This document shows, in pieces, positions 46,728-58,304 of a stretch of DNA of 64,000 nt. A program made the position numbers and the translations under genes. Origin of the DNA: Anisodus tanguticus (lineage: Eukaryota > Streptophyta > Magnoliopsida > Solanales > Solanaceae); NCBI GenBank assembly GCA_034509755.1, contig CM067543.1:17546954-17610953 (forward strand), written 5' to 3'. The number at the start of each line of letters is the position of its first letter. The stretch's first letter is position 1. A model generated the notes under the pieces. The model saw only the letters and a program-made list of their open reading frames with translations, made no database searches and had not been told where the DNA came from.

Positions 46728-49141
46728 CATATGTACAAGAGCCACTACGATACAATACCAGTCTGAACTTCATTAACTCCCTGTCTGGGTAGAAATGAAA
46801 GACAGGAATAATAAGAAGATATATAGATGGAGAAGAGTGTCGCAGATCAGCCAAGCGACTCACCACGATCTCCTAAAATCACGACCTCGGACTCAATAGC
46901 TTCGCAGATCCCACGTGCACCTAGAACCGAACCTGCACCAAAAAGAGTGCAACAAGTGTAGATTAAATATGGGAAACACGTGTACTCAATATGTCTTATA
47001 AACCAACAAAAAAGAAGTAGTGACGATGTAAAGTAGAAATCTCCTTTTATCTTACCAATGCTTTAGTCAACATAACCGGAATCATCACAAATACAGAGTG
47101 TGAGAAGAATCCTCTTAAATACCTAATCAGATAAACACGTAGTCCAATAGATAAGAATTAGATATGAAGTCAATTAAATAATCGAATAAGGAATGTAAGA
47201 AAATGCAATGCAATGCAATATGCTTTGTATATACATAGCTTCCAGAACTGTATGGAAGATGTGATTCATGGGGGACTCGCGAGGTCTATATATCACCTGA
47301 AATCAATACAGCCCTCCGAGGCACATCGCATACATGCCTCAAGGGACCTACTCATGCTCATAATCATATGAATCACTTACCTTGCATTATAATGCAACCT
47401 GTTGCAGGCGTGCAACCCGATCTTTTTATAATTGTATGCAGAATAATAGTATAAGAGTATGAACGACTGGACTTAATAGCCAATGATTCACCATGTGTAT
47501 AATGATAGTATAAGAGTATGAACAACTCAACAACTGGACTTTATAGCCAACAATCATATAAACTCATCAGTTATCAGACTTATTAGCCAAAATTTCCATC
47601 TTTATTCACAAATATGAGACTTATTAGTCAAAGTTTTCATCTTTATTCACAAATGTACTTATCATGAGCGGACGAGGTTATTAAGGATATCATTCAATCA
47701 ATCAAATATAACACGTAGCACATAACAGCTAATGCCCATATATTTTGGTATTTTCGGGTCACAACCCATATCTACAGCATAACATCGTTTCAATAGATAC
47801 ACTGGTACTCGTACCAATGCTTGTGACATCACGGGTACGTGACCCTCGTTACTCTCTTAACCCCTTATTAATCTGATTTTAACCTTTAATTAGTGAAAAT
47901 TTCCATCAAGTGAAGTCAAGTCTTAACCTATCTCAAAAGTCAAGCATCGTTCATCGATCGCCTTTCCTTTTCGTTAAGCCTCAAATGGATATAAATTTAT
48001 CAATTACATGACCTACATGAGAATGCGAGTTCGTAGACACCCATATTGCTATACTAATATTCAGAACACAAAAATGAACACAAAATAGTCAAATCTGAGG
48101 CCCAAGGGCAAAAATGAAAATTTTATTTCATAAATAATTAACTTGACCCATAGACTAAATAAGCTAAATTCAGAAAATCATCCAAAACTAATCATAGATT
48201 GACCTCCAATTTCATGAAAAGCTAAATTTTAACTTAGGGCTTAAATCCCAATTTTCCAACCTCAAATCATGATTTAACTACTAATTAATGATAAGAATCA
48301 ATAGTAATCAATAGATTTAGGATTAGAATCTTACCACCGAGCTTAGACGAGCAAACCCCCCTTAAAATCACTCCAAAACGATCTCTAGAACTTAAAATAT
48401 GAGAAAATGAAGTCTAAGTTCGAAATAGGAATTAAATACATTGTTCATCAATTTCCTTAATCGCGATCACAAGGCCCACTCCTGCGATCGCAATGACCAC
48501 ACTCGACCTGACCCAAGAATTGGCTTTCGAGGTAGCGATCAGCCGCCTGGGATCGCAATTACCACCCATCTTGGTCTTCGCGGTCACGATCCTCCTCTCG
48601 AGATCGGGAAGGAAGATTTTAACACTAGAAAAATAAAAAAAATTAGCTATGTTTCAGACTTCGATTTAACACCAGAAATTCATTTGGAACCTCTCGGACA
48701 CAAATCAAATATGCATTTTAGTCATAAAGCGCACTATGAACCTGCTCGCGCACTCAAAACAATGAGAAAATGTCGTCTTGGCCCGATGTTGACCGTGGTC
48801 AACCCTTAACTAGTTTCTAACCAATGACCCAAATTACATCCGAACCCTTCGGGACCCAAAACCAACGACTCAACTAAGTCAAAAAGAACATTCCGAAACT
48901 AATGGAATTGATGAAACTCTCATTTGACCTCATTAACCCCCGGCGTTGACTTTGGTCAAACTTCTCAAATTCTTTAACTTTAAAACTTTCAATTTCACTA
49001 ATTTTGATCTGAAACCCACCTGATTGCCTCAGGAATCATGCCACTCATCCCCATAAGTCATAAATAATAAGACGAAGCTAAGAGAAGGATATTGTAGGGG
49101 GGAAAGTTCAAATGCTCAAAACGGCCTGAAGGAATGTTACA
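46728..49141 (-). repeat. Solo LTR G, right part
   Basis: Continues from 11716 across the nested insertion and ends AATGTTACA at 49141. No primer site lies left of 11530 and no polypurine tract lies right of 49141, so it is a solo LTR rather than one end of a full element. The flanking pentamers (TATAC and AAGAC) match only partly. A GC-rich block (48461-48610) contains the palindrome TGCGATCGCA at 48483-48492. The frame at 48441-48809 is inside this LTR and is not a gene. Confidence 0.75.
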
Positions 49142-49187
49142 AAGACCTTTCTCTAGAACATTGCAAACAGAGGAGGAAAAAATAGAT

Positions 49188-49907
49188 ACAATCAAACCTC
49201 ACTATAATTGTCATTCTGTTATAACACTATTTCACTATAACAACCCGATTTTCTCCAAAATTAATTTTTCATGTAATATTTTATTTCTTTATAATAACAT
49301 CATACCTATAACACCAGTGACATTCATTATAGCGGTACACTCTTTGTAAAATTACCACTCTATAACAGTCATACTCAAATATTGTGTAATAATATTTCGT
49401 AAGAAATATATTATGTACAAAAATAAAATATTAAAATACATATGTTAATCTCTTAGACAACCTTTAAGGGAAATCTATTAAATTTCCTTTTGCTGAAAGT
49501 TTGGACAAAGTTATTCGTCAATTCAAGCGTTATGTTATCACTAAGAGACTGGAATTTAGGAAATGACCTACAATTGTAGAATTCTTACATCAAACTTGAG
49601 ATATTTAAATTCTCAATTAATTTTAAATGCATATAATCCTTAGATTTTAATTCTTTATCGGTATGTTACAACTATTTATGAATTTATTAGTATTCTAAAT
49701 TTTTAATTAATAAGATATGAAAATCAATTGAGCTTCCAAGTATACTATTTTCGTTTCTAACATAAAAAATACAGAAAAATAATTATTTCCTTATTTTTAT
49801 TTATCACATCTAAATGAGATCTAAATATTAAATGTCAGTATACATACATAACAACACCTCATAAAATTTCGAACAAACGTTGCCGCTATAGAGAGGTTTG
49901 ACTATAG
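49188..49907. mobile_element. MITE-like element with TCAAACCTC ends
   Basis: The left end reads ATCAAACCTCACTATAA, and the right end in reverse complement AGTCAAACCTCTCTATAG. They pair over about 15 positions. ATAGAT flanks both sides and may be the target duplication. Ends of this AAACCTC(T)CTATAA type are frequent in dicot genomes. The interior is very AT-rich and non-coding. Exact ends and superfamily are uncertain. Confidence 0.5.
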
Positions 49908-50028
49908 ATTGACTATTGAAGTAAAATATAAAAAAATAAAATAAAAGAATATTCAAGGAAGACACTTTTCCCTTGTCAGGCCATTTAAGCACCAAACAAA
50001 AGAGCTCTTTGTCTGTAGTAGTTCACCG

Positions 50029-53000
50029 TAGGGCTGTCCAATGGGGCGGGATGGGACCCGAAGGGACGGGGGGGGGGAGTCGGGACTCAGGTTCCGGCAG
50101 GACGGTGGGAGGTTCCGGCAGGACGGTGGGAGGTCCCGTCATGTCCCACATCCCGCCGAAATGGGGCCGGGTTAAGCGGGTCGGGACTCGGATTTTTTTC
50201 CACTTAATTTAAAAAAATAATATATATATATATATAAACACTTCAATAATTGAACAAGATAGTGTAATAAAAAACATCTCAAGGTTGTTTTGTGCCTCTT
50301 ATATTATTTTATGATTTTTTTGTAATACAATTTCAAAATTGCAACTTTGTCGTGTTGTTCAAAAGTTGCAAATGACATAGTAAAATTGCAATTAAAAAAA
50401 TTACATATTCAACCATACTCTTTCGAATTTCCTCTCAATGTCTTGAGGATCTTCGATTGGAATTGAAATTTGTTTGTCAAATTCTTCTATGTCGCTTCCT
50501 GCTCCATCGGACAAGATTTCGTTGTAGTTGTAGTCTTCTTCTTCGTTGGTCTCCGGTCGACCGCACATTCTACGCTCCGCACGAATCCAGTCTCTGAATA
50601 GAACAAAAATATCCAATATGTCTCCCACCAATGAATGTATGTGCTCTCCAATATGAAATCTTCCCACAGAAAATGCGTTTTCAGACTCTGTTGATGACGC
50701 TTGAATGTTTAACACATCTCGAGATCTTTGTTAGCGTCGAAAATGTCTTCTCATTCTCCCTCCAGTATTTCAGCAAGTCTTTTTGTCCTTCATCATTGAC
50801 AATTAATTTGTACGGTACAATACCCTGTAAAACATAAACATCAAATTCGCTAACTTGTGAAGAAGTTGAACCACTACACATTTTATTTCTAACGCCTTGA
50901 ATAATAGCAGCAGAAACCACATATTTTTATAAGGTTGCAACGAAGTAGTAGAAGATGGTACAGAAGACGGTTGATTATTTGCACTTTGTTGTTGGTAATA
51001 CGTATATATTTTTTGCATTCATTGTGTATGCTAGACATAACTGCTTCTTTAGTTGGTGTGTCAGTTGGTTCTTCAGTTGGGTCTGTTGGAAGTACTTCTA
51101 CACAATTATAAATCGTTTCTATAAGTGTTTTACAACCGTCTACTTTAATAGTTGGATTTAATACAATACCAACAATATAAATAGTGGGGATAGGAATAAA
51201 ATATCTTTTTTTTTAATTTTTTAAACATTTTTTCAATAGATGTCTTGTAAGTTGGTTTTTGCATATATTCATTCAGTAACAAAAATATTAGTGATATATA
51301 AAATAACATATTTGAAATAGTAGGATAATAAATACCAAAAAATTCTTTAGTAGCTTGATAAAATTTCTCTAAAAATCCATTAAGTTCTAAAATTTTATCC
51401 CAATCATTATTTACAAGCATATCCCTTGGATTTTTATTATGGGCGTTAAATAATAAAGTAATAAGTTGTCTATAATCGTAAGGAACAAGTAGTTGCTCAT
51501 ACAGAGAATTTCACCTAGTCGAAACTTCTTCTGGAATTTTTCTATATGATAATCCACAATCATGACATATTTTTTTATACTCTGCGCGTCTTTGTATTTT
51601 CTACCTTTAAAAATAAAGTTTATGGCAAATTGTATTTTATCAAGAATGCTTTCAAAAAGTTTTAGGTCATCATTTACTACTAAGTTATAAATATGTCACA
51701 CACATCTTATATGAAAATGATCAGGAAAAGATGGAGTTAATCTAAGTTTTAAAAGTCTTATAGCATAATCATTAGAAGAAGCATTATCTAATGTAATAGT
51801 CATAATTTTATCATTTATTCCATAGTAATCACAAATTTCATTAATATTATCTGCAATAAAACTTCCAGTGTGTCTATCATTTATATATCTATATGTTAAA
51901 ATACGTTTTGCATAAACCAATTTTGATATATCCAATAGCATGTTATTGTTAAATAATCATTATCGTTAGTACTACGGCCTATGTCAGAAGTGATAGCCAC
52001 TTTGCCATTAAAATGATACAGTGCATAACTTAAATACTGTTGATATTCACTTGCAAATTTAAAAACATCCCTTCTAACAGTTGATCTAGGGAAACCATTA
52101 AAAGCAGGATTATATGTTTCTCGTATGTAATGAATAAAACCAGGAGAGAAAGGAAATGAAAGAGGCAAACCCTCCACCGCTATTAATTTGCCATATTTTC
52201 CCTATCTTTGTTTTTATCATATTTAGGACCAACAATTCCCCTCGTCGTCGGGTTAATTTGACCCTGTACTAGGTCGGGGACACTGTGGGAACCTTGTCCC
52301 GACTCAGATGGCATTGGCACACCCGATTTTTTAGCTAGGTATTGATTTCACCTAGCTATGTGCTCGCTTTGTACATGTTTCAGTAAACCTCCCGTCCCAC
52401 CTTGACCTTTTCTAGTTTTAAATTTATAAACATTTTTACAAATTTTACATCTAGCTAGTTGATTCTCTTCGTCTCTATCAAAAAAATGTCATGCATCTGA
52501 TTTTAATTTTTGTTTTGTGGGGCCTCGATTCATACTAGGGGGAATAGGAGGCATTGAAGTTGCAGTTTTAGGCTGAGACTCAGACTGAGCCTGAGGTTGA
52601 GGTGCACTAGTAGGCGTGTCATCTATATTATCGTCTAAATTAAAGTCTGGTTCATCTACTTCATCATCTAATTTCATCTATATGAGTGAAATCATTGAAA
52701 TATTCGGGACTAGGAATAGGATTACTAGAAGAAGTATCCTTGCTCTTGTTACCCCTACTAGAAGAAGCCTTACCCTTACCCCTAATCATACGTTTCAATC
52801 CTTCCATTATAATTATATAAATAAATAATTAAAGTAAATGAAATTAACCGTGATAATTAAAATTAAGTAACGAATGTACCAAACGCCGACGTAACGTCGA
52901 CGTGTAATCGAGGTTGAAAATTGAAACTTTGCTCGATGGATGATCCTCAAGCTAGTTGCCAACTTCACTCCTAATTTTTTAACTTTGATATAATATTTAA

Positions 53001-53468
53001 TAGTGGAAAGATTTGTAGAATTGTAGAAAGATAAATTGAGAGATTAGAGAGATGGTAGGAAGATTTGTGAGAAAAATGAAGAGAAAATGAGTTATATATA
53101 GTTGAGAAATAGGGTTAAAGTGTAAATATATTAACTTAGGGGTTAAAAATAAATATTAAGGGGGTAGGGGGGTTTATGGGGTGGGGGGACAAAAATGACC
53201 GTTATAGCCGTTGCACAACGGTCAAAATCGAAATTTGACCGTTGTTGCAATGGTTTATACAAAGGGGGGGGGACGGGTTGGGATCGGGACGGGTCGGGAT
53301 GGGTCGGGATGGGTCGGGATGGGTCGGGACGAACCCAGGCCCCGTCCCGAGTTCGAACCCCGACCCCAGCAAAATATATTTTTTTATTTTGGGGGATTGG
53401 AATGGCGCGGGCCGGGTATCGGGGCAGGCCGGGTCGATCGGACCGACCTGGCCCACTGAACAGCCTTA
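50029..53468 (-). mobile_element. hAT-3: hAT transposon with a decayed transposase
   Basis: The left end TAGGGCTGTCCAATGG and the right end (reverse complement TAAGGCTGTTCAGTGG) are imperfect inverted repeats. The 8-bp target duplication GTTCACCG is perfect (50021-50028 and 53469-53476). Subterminal arrays: a 21-bp unit repeated twice at about 50090-50131 on the left, and GGGTCGGGAT repeated at 53280-53330 on the right. The transposase remnant runs on the minus strand between them. This is the only hAT in the window with coding material. Confidence 0.95.
50401..52806 (-). pseudogene. hAT-3 transposase pseudogene
   Basis: Pieces in the right order on the minus strand. A start near 52806 (EGLKRMIRGKGKA) leads into a Ser/Pro-rich N-terminus. 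Next comes a BED-type zinc finger (CKICKNVYKFKT then LLKHVQSEH, about 52370-52480), then a DNA-binding/RNase H-like region: GLPLSFPFSPGFIHYI, AITSDIGRSTNDNDYL (first catalytic Asp) and MTITLDNASSNDYAI (second Asp, about 51785-51805), followed by HIRCV. An all-helical segment LNGFLEKFYQATKEFFGIYYP (two motifs: NGFLEKFYQATK and FFGIYYP, near 51340-51390) is next. The C-terminal dimerisation block is LLKYWRENEKTFSTL, TESENAFSVGRFHIGEH and LFRDWIRAERR (50540-50800). Several stops and frame changes separate them (for example TGA at 52484-52492), so no functional protein is made. Confidence 0.9.
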
Positions 53469-53476
53469 GTTCACCG

Positions 53477-54794
53477 TACTCTACCCGAACAGTTTTTTGC
53501 CTTGTACTAAAGGCTCTCAAAAGCCCACGCTAGCTCATTTTTTGGACTAATTGGGTTAACAACTCGACAGATATTCGTAAATAATTTAACCAGTAGTTGT
53601 GGAATAACTATATAAAACTTTTAAATAGTGAATTAGGCTATTGGAAATATATCTTTAATTTGAAGGATGAAAATTAAATTTTTATTGTAGGGGTTAAAAT
53701 ATACAAATAAAATTAAAAGTTCCTCTTTCTTGCAACTTCTTGAAGCACCTCTAAACTTTTCACACTGTTTCAAGAAAGTGTTTATTTGAACTAATTTTAG
53801 CTTCACTCATGCTCCTATGATGTTGTGTTTATTTACAATATTTCATGTAGCTCCTTCATCATAACTTACGCTAGCATAAAGTTTAATTTCAGATCATGAG
53901 CTGTTTGCTTTTCATTTTTATTCGAGAAAACTCCAAGTTTTTTAGCATCAAATACGTTGTAAATGCTTCCCTCTCAAATCCTTAATGTAGGTACTTGAGA
54001 GGCTCATTCATTATTAATTGTAAAAACGAAAATAAGGTGACAATATTGTTTAACATTGTTTTGAAAGTTTTGTAGTTTAATGCTCGCACAACAATTTGAG
54101 AATTTGACTCCTAGCTATCTTGTCCCTAATTTATTTTAATTTTTAATTTCTCTTTTCCAATTAATTTCCTTAATAATGTGTTGTCGTTTAGTTGATTCCA
54201 CCGTATCGTAAAAGTTTAATATTCCCAATTATTTTTCAAACAAACATGGTCTTTTGTATTTTCGTTGTTGGAAGTGAGGGGTTCAACTAACTCATTCTCT
54301 AAAACATCCTGTAGTGGCATTTGGTGAATTAGTGATTTAGGCAATAGATGCCAGTCTAACTGTTCTTTAACTATTGTTTTCATGCAATTAACCAGATTTG
54401 TCTAAAGATTTCATAATTCCAACAACTGGAACCTCATCAATAGGGTATGAATATTTAATTATGGTCCATATCATTAGACAATATAATGAGGTCAAAAGCA
54501 ATTTGGGAACTCGATAAGACCAGGTGTTATGTCAGGTGTGTGATGAGATGGCGAACAAAATTGACCTTGAGAACCATTCAATTGTTTCTTTGTCTTGTCC
54601 CCTTTGAGTAACAATTTTCTGCTTGTTAGCGTATTATATTAAATTTATTAAGAAATTATTACGCTCGTTATTGCTGCAAAAATATTTAGAGCATGTTTGG
54701 AAATAAACCTCCAGTATCTATATCTGAACTCCATCTAATAGAAAATGTTTAATTTTTGCCCTCAAATATGATGGTCTTTGCCCTTTAGAAATGC
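53477..54794. other. AT-rich intergenic sequence
   Basis: No coding frame, LTR end or terminal repeat recognised. Confidence 0.5.
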
Positions 54795-54893
54795 AGGATA
54801 AGGCTGCGTATAATAGATCCTTGTGATCCGATTCTTTTCCGAACTCCGTGCATAGTGAAAGCTTAGTGCACCGGGTTGCCCTTTAGCACTTTT
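54795..54893 (+). mobile_element. TS-type SINE, 3' fragment
   Basis: AGGATAAGGCTGCGTATAAT, then CCTTGTGATCCGATTCTTTT and GCTTAGTGCACCGGGTTGCC match in order the 3' body I remember for the Solanaceae TS SINE family, with scattered transitions. The tRNA-derived head with Pol III boxes is absent, so it is a truncated copy. Confidence 0.7.
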
Positions 54894-54925
54894 AGTAACA
54901 AGTAAGTGGCCGAGAATAGCCCTAA

Positions 54926-55098
54926 CACCGAAACAACAAACAACTTTCGCGGGGCATAAGTTTATATTTTCATATCATAATATCACACAAGTTAATGTCG
55001 TAAAAGGCACAACAAGTTATGCCCCTGACATCGAAATAACAAACAACTTTTCTGCGACATATGTTTATATGTTCATATCATAATATCCCGCAAGTTAA
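54926..55098. repeat. Direct repeat of about 70 bp (spacing 103 bp)
   Basis: 54926-54995 (CACCGAAACAACAAACAACT...) recurs at 55029-55098 (CATCGAAATAACAAACAACT...), both ending in CAAGTTAA. Further loose GCATAAGTT/CTTATGC motifs occur to 55340. Confidence 0.8.
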
Positions 55099-55791
55099 GC
55101 CGTATTTCCACAAAAAGAAACACAACACACAAAAACACACATATACTCTATATATCCCACGTTAGCTGCACAATTGTTTTCTATAAAAAGGATAAAGAAC
55201 ATATGCCGCAAAAAAAAATAACTCTAATTTCTGGACACTGCAAAAAATTCGAAAAATACTACACATCTTATGCTGCATAAGTTAATTACTATAGAACTTA
55301 GGCCGGCGAGGCAAAATTTCAGTTTTAGAAGATAAAAAAAAACTCTAAATTTATGCCGAGCAAATTAGGTCTGGATAGATAAGAATACTTTGGTCCACAA
55401 AATTTTTATTTACTAAGAAGCATTGGCAAAAATTAAACACCAGAGATACGAGGGACAAAAATTAAACACTAGTCCGTTTGAGGGAAATCCGTGCAAAAAC
55501 TTCTTTCGAAACTCTTTTTATTTGTTAGAAGTGAGTCCATTTATTTGTGTTGTTATAGTTTAGCTCACGGTGACGATTGCATTGACTTGGAACCGTAAAC
55601 TTAAAATTATGACTATGATCAGCATATAGTAATGGGGTTTTAATTTTAATGATGACTAACTAAATGTATTACATGTGCAGGAACAAACGAAGTCAATTAA
55701 GAGATACAAAGAAGAAGCAACAACTATCTATGGAAGGACAAATCATCAACAACAAAAAAAGAAAAACAAAGTTACGGGTAAACAAAGAAAG

Positions 55792-55830
<39 letters not shown>

Positions 55831-55929
55831 AAAGTCGACTTACTCGCCACTCCCCCAAGAAGTCAATTAATGAAGAAGTTTGTAGTCCCCGGTGCATAAC
55901 TAGATGAAAAAGGAGGGAAACTTAATATC
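55099..55929. other. AT-rich intergenic sequence with an (AT)n microsatellite
   Basis: (AT)n of about 34 bp at 55795-55828. Frames over it (55664-55899) are not genes. Otherwise nothing recognised. Confidence 0.6.
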
Positions 55930-56592
55930 TGTTGGAAATTTACTAATGTGGAATTAAGTTTATTCCATTATTTATGACTCGACCAATTGGGGCCCCGCAT
56001 GTCGGAAACGTCGTTTCCACACACGTGTACACGTAGTGCCAAGTATCGTAAATTTCATTAGTGAAAGAGGTATTGGTACATACGTAATACGTTTGAGACA
56101 TAGAATGATGGACGGTTATTGGCCAAATGACAAGTATTACACGTTGGTAAATGAAGGAAGAAGTGTACGAAGTGTAAGATCGAACTAGTCGGAAATCGCC
56201 GCGGAGCCGTGAAGGGCCGGGGCGCAACATGGTCGGAGCCGCGGCGCCCCCATGGCAGCGCCGCAGCACTTCGGAGGCAGAATGCTGCGACGGAAAGATG
56301 GAAAGTTCTGACTTTTGGGCTGGTTTTGGAGCATTGAATCTCCATTATTTCGCACATGAATTCAGCAATTATTTGGATGAATGTAACCCCTCAATAGGTA
56401 TCATTACATGGCTATTGAAGGACATTAGTTGGCTAGTTGAGGGGTCATTTCCTTACACTATAAATTGAGGCATTTGGCTCTATTGTTCAACACTTAGAAA
56501 TTTTCTGAAATCTTTCTCTTCCTCTCTAGCAAGTTTTCTATATTCAAAGTTCTTCAAGAGTAACACTTGAGTTTCCTTTGCTCATTTGTTAG
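55930..56592 (+). repeat. 5' LTR of copia element I, left part
   Basis: Starts TGTTGGAAATTTAC at 55930, has a TATA box TATAAAT at 56459-56465, and is interrupted by H at 56592. It resumes at 63861. The downstream segment matches H's LTR in reverse complement (TTGAGTTTCCTTTGCTCA, 56569-56586, and the complement of 56850-56867), so I and H are related families. Frames 55943-56468 lie inside the LTR. Confidence 0.8.
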
Positions 56593-57777
56593 TGTTGGAT
56601 TACAAGGATTTGCAGGAAACGAAAATTACAAGTAACTGCTTATGTAAGAATTGAAATTACAATTCAACTATAAAACTGAAAATACCAATATAACAACAAA
56701 ACTGAAATTACTATTTTGTTGAACACGAAAACTGGAAACTTGTTTTTGCTGAGTCGAGTGCGGCACTCTGTCCTTAAGACAATATTGCCCCGTATGTATC
56801 CTTTATACGTCCTGGACAATTCGTCTCCCAAGATAAAATAGCAATGGAACTATTGAGCAAAGGAAACTCAAGAGCTACCGTGAAGAATATTGAATAACGA
56901 AATGATGCTTGGAAGATTAGGAAGAAACTGCTTTCTGCTTTGTGTATTTTTCGTGTATATCAAGTGTGCCTCAACAATAGTGTAAGGGATGTTTATATAG
57001 GAGGAAGAGGGACTGTTTGACTGCCTCCATAACAGCCATTATTGGCCAAATAATGACCATTATGGAGGTAGTAAAGACACCAAATAAATGGAGAAAATTG
57101 CCAACGGATTGGCCATTATAGGAGGTGTAATTCAGCCAAAATAAATGGCTGAATTGAGTGCTTCAGACGTTTACGTTCCGGACCGTCGAAATTCGACTTT
57201 CGAAAACATCGGGGACCAAACTGTACATCTTGAAACTTCGGGGACCAAACTTGTATATCTAAAACTTCTGGGATCAAACTGTACTTCTTGCAAAGTTTTC
57301 TGGCCCAAAAAGATAATATCAGAAGGCCCACAGCCCACAGCCCGCGGCCCGCGGCCCGCGACCCGTGAACCCGTGAACCCGAGAACCGGACGGGCGGGCG
57401 ACGGCGGCGCGCGTGTGGTCTTTCCTCGAACCGAAGCACATCTAGGTCTTCCCTCCTTTAAACACATGGGATACCCCTTGGGGTCCCAAACCCCAAACCA
57501 ATTTCGAGTCTTATATACACAACAATTCTTTCTTCCTCTACCGATGAGGGAGAATTGATCACACACTACACTTTTCCATGCTTCAAACACCTTACTTCGT
57601 GAACCAATATCTCTTTCATTTCTCAATGAAATTTGACGATTCTTGGCCCTACGGTTATCTACGTACTTAGTACATCATGCATGTGTGAAGAACCGGATTC
57701 TCCAACATACGTAACACTAGTGTTTAAGCCGTTAAAGTTGGTCGGTCGCAACTCCCGCCAAAGCCTAATTTCCAACA
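56593..57777 (-). repeat. 3' LTR of H
   Basis: 1185 bp. Minus-strand TATA box CTATATAAAC at 56991-57000. A 28-30 bp tandem unit around GGGACCAAACTGTACATCTT occurs about four times in 57181-57300. Bases 57380-57777 are almost identical to 63437-63855, while 56593-57300 differs mainly by short indels. Confidence 0.95.
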
Positions 57778-57790
57778 ATCCCCTCTTGAA

Positions 57791-58304
57791 AGAGATTTTG
57801 GCGCACTCACATGGTGTCTTTTCATTTCCAGCAATATTTCAGCGGATCGATGTTGCATAAGGAGAGGTAGCCTCAGCTTTGAACCTTCCATAGTTGAATA
57901 CCATCGGACTTACTTACTGCGCGGTGAACGTGATGTCTTGAACCGTCAGTGTTTAGTGTAAGCCAAGACAATGGTACCAACACAACAAATTCCCTTACTC
58001 TCTTCTTCGTAATGTTTTGTCCGTTTTGTCCATGGACAACGTCTTGGATTCTTAAGTGCGTTCATTTTGAGGCGGCCCGTCCTCGCACTTAAATAGGTGG
58101 TCTCCTACAAGGTATCCTGCTATACCCCACTTCACAAGTGTTAGGAACCATTAAAAGTTTCCCAAGAACCTAACCTCAACTGTTGAGGATCATTACGGTT
58201 TTGAAAACTTAACCTTTACCCATACATCGCAGATAGCACTTAACGTCTATCGCGGAAATGGCTTTGGATTTAGTGTTTCTTTTCGAAATCACTATCCGAA
58301 GTGC
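57791..58304 (-). other. 3' untranslated region of H
   Basis: Lies between the RNase H end and the polypurine tract; no coding motif. Confidence 0.6.

Noticed and set aside
48441..48809. 122-aa plus-strand frame
   Set aside because: Falls in the GC-rich block of solo LTR G, opposite to the LTR's orientation; no motif.
11525..49146. TATAC/AAGAC as a target duplication for solo LTR G
   Set aside because: Only three of five bases agree, and the left side is a (TA)n tract that may have changed by slippage, so I do not count it as evidence.
53143..53533. Cluster of Gly/Asp- or Pro-rich frames on both strands
   Set aside because: Same effect: GGGTCGGGAT repeats at the right end of hAT-3.
57145..57558. 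137-aa frame and its copy at 63289-63636, with minus-strand counterparts
   Set aside because: They lie in the two LTRs of H; GC-rich block plus tandem repeat, no domain.
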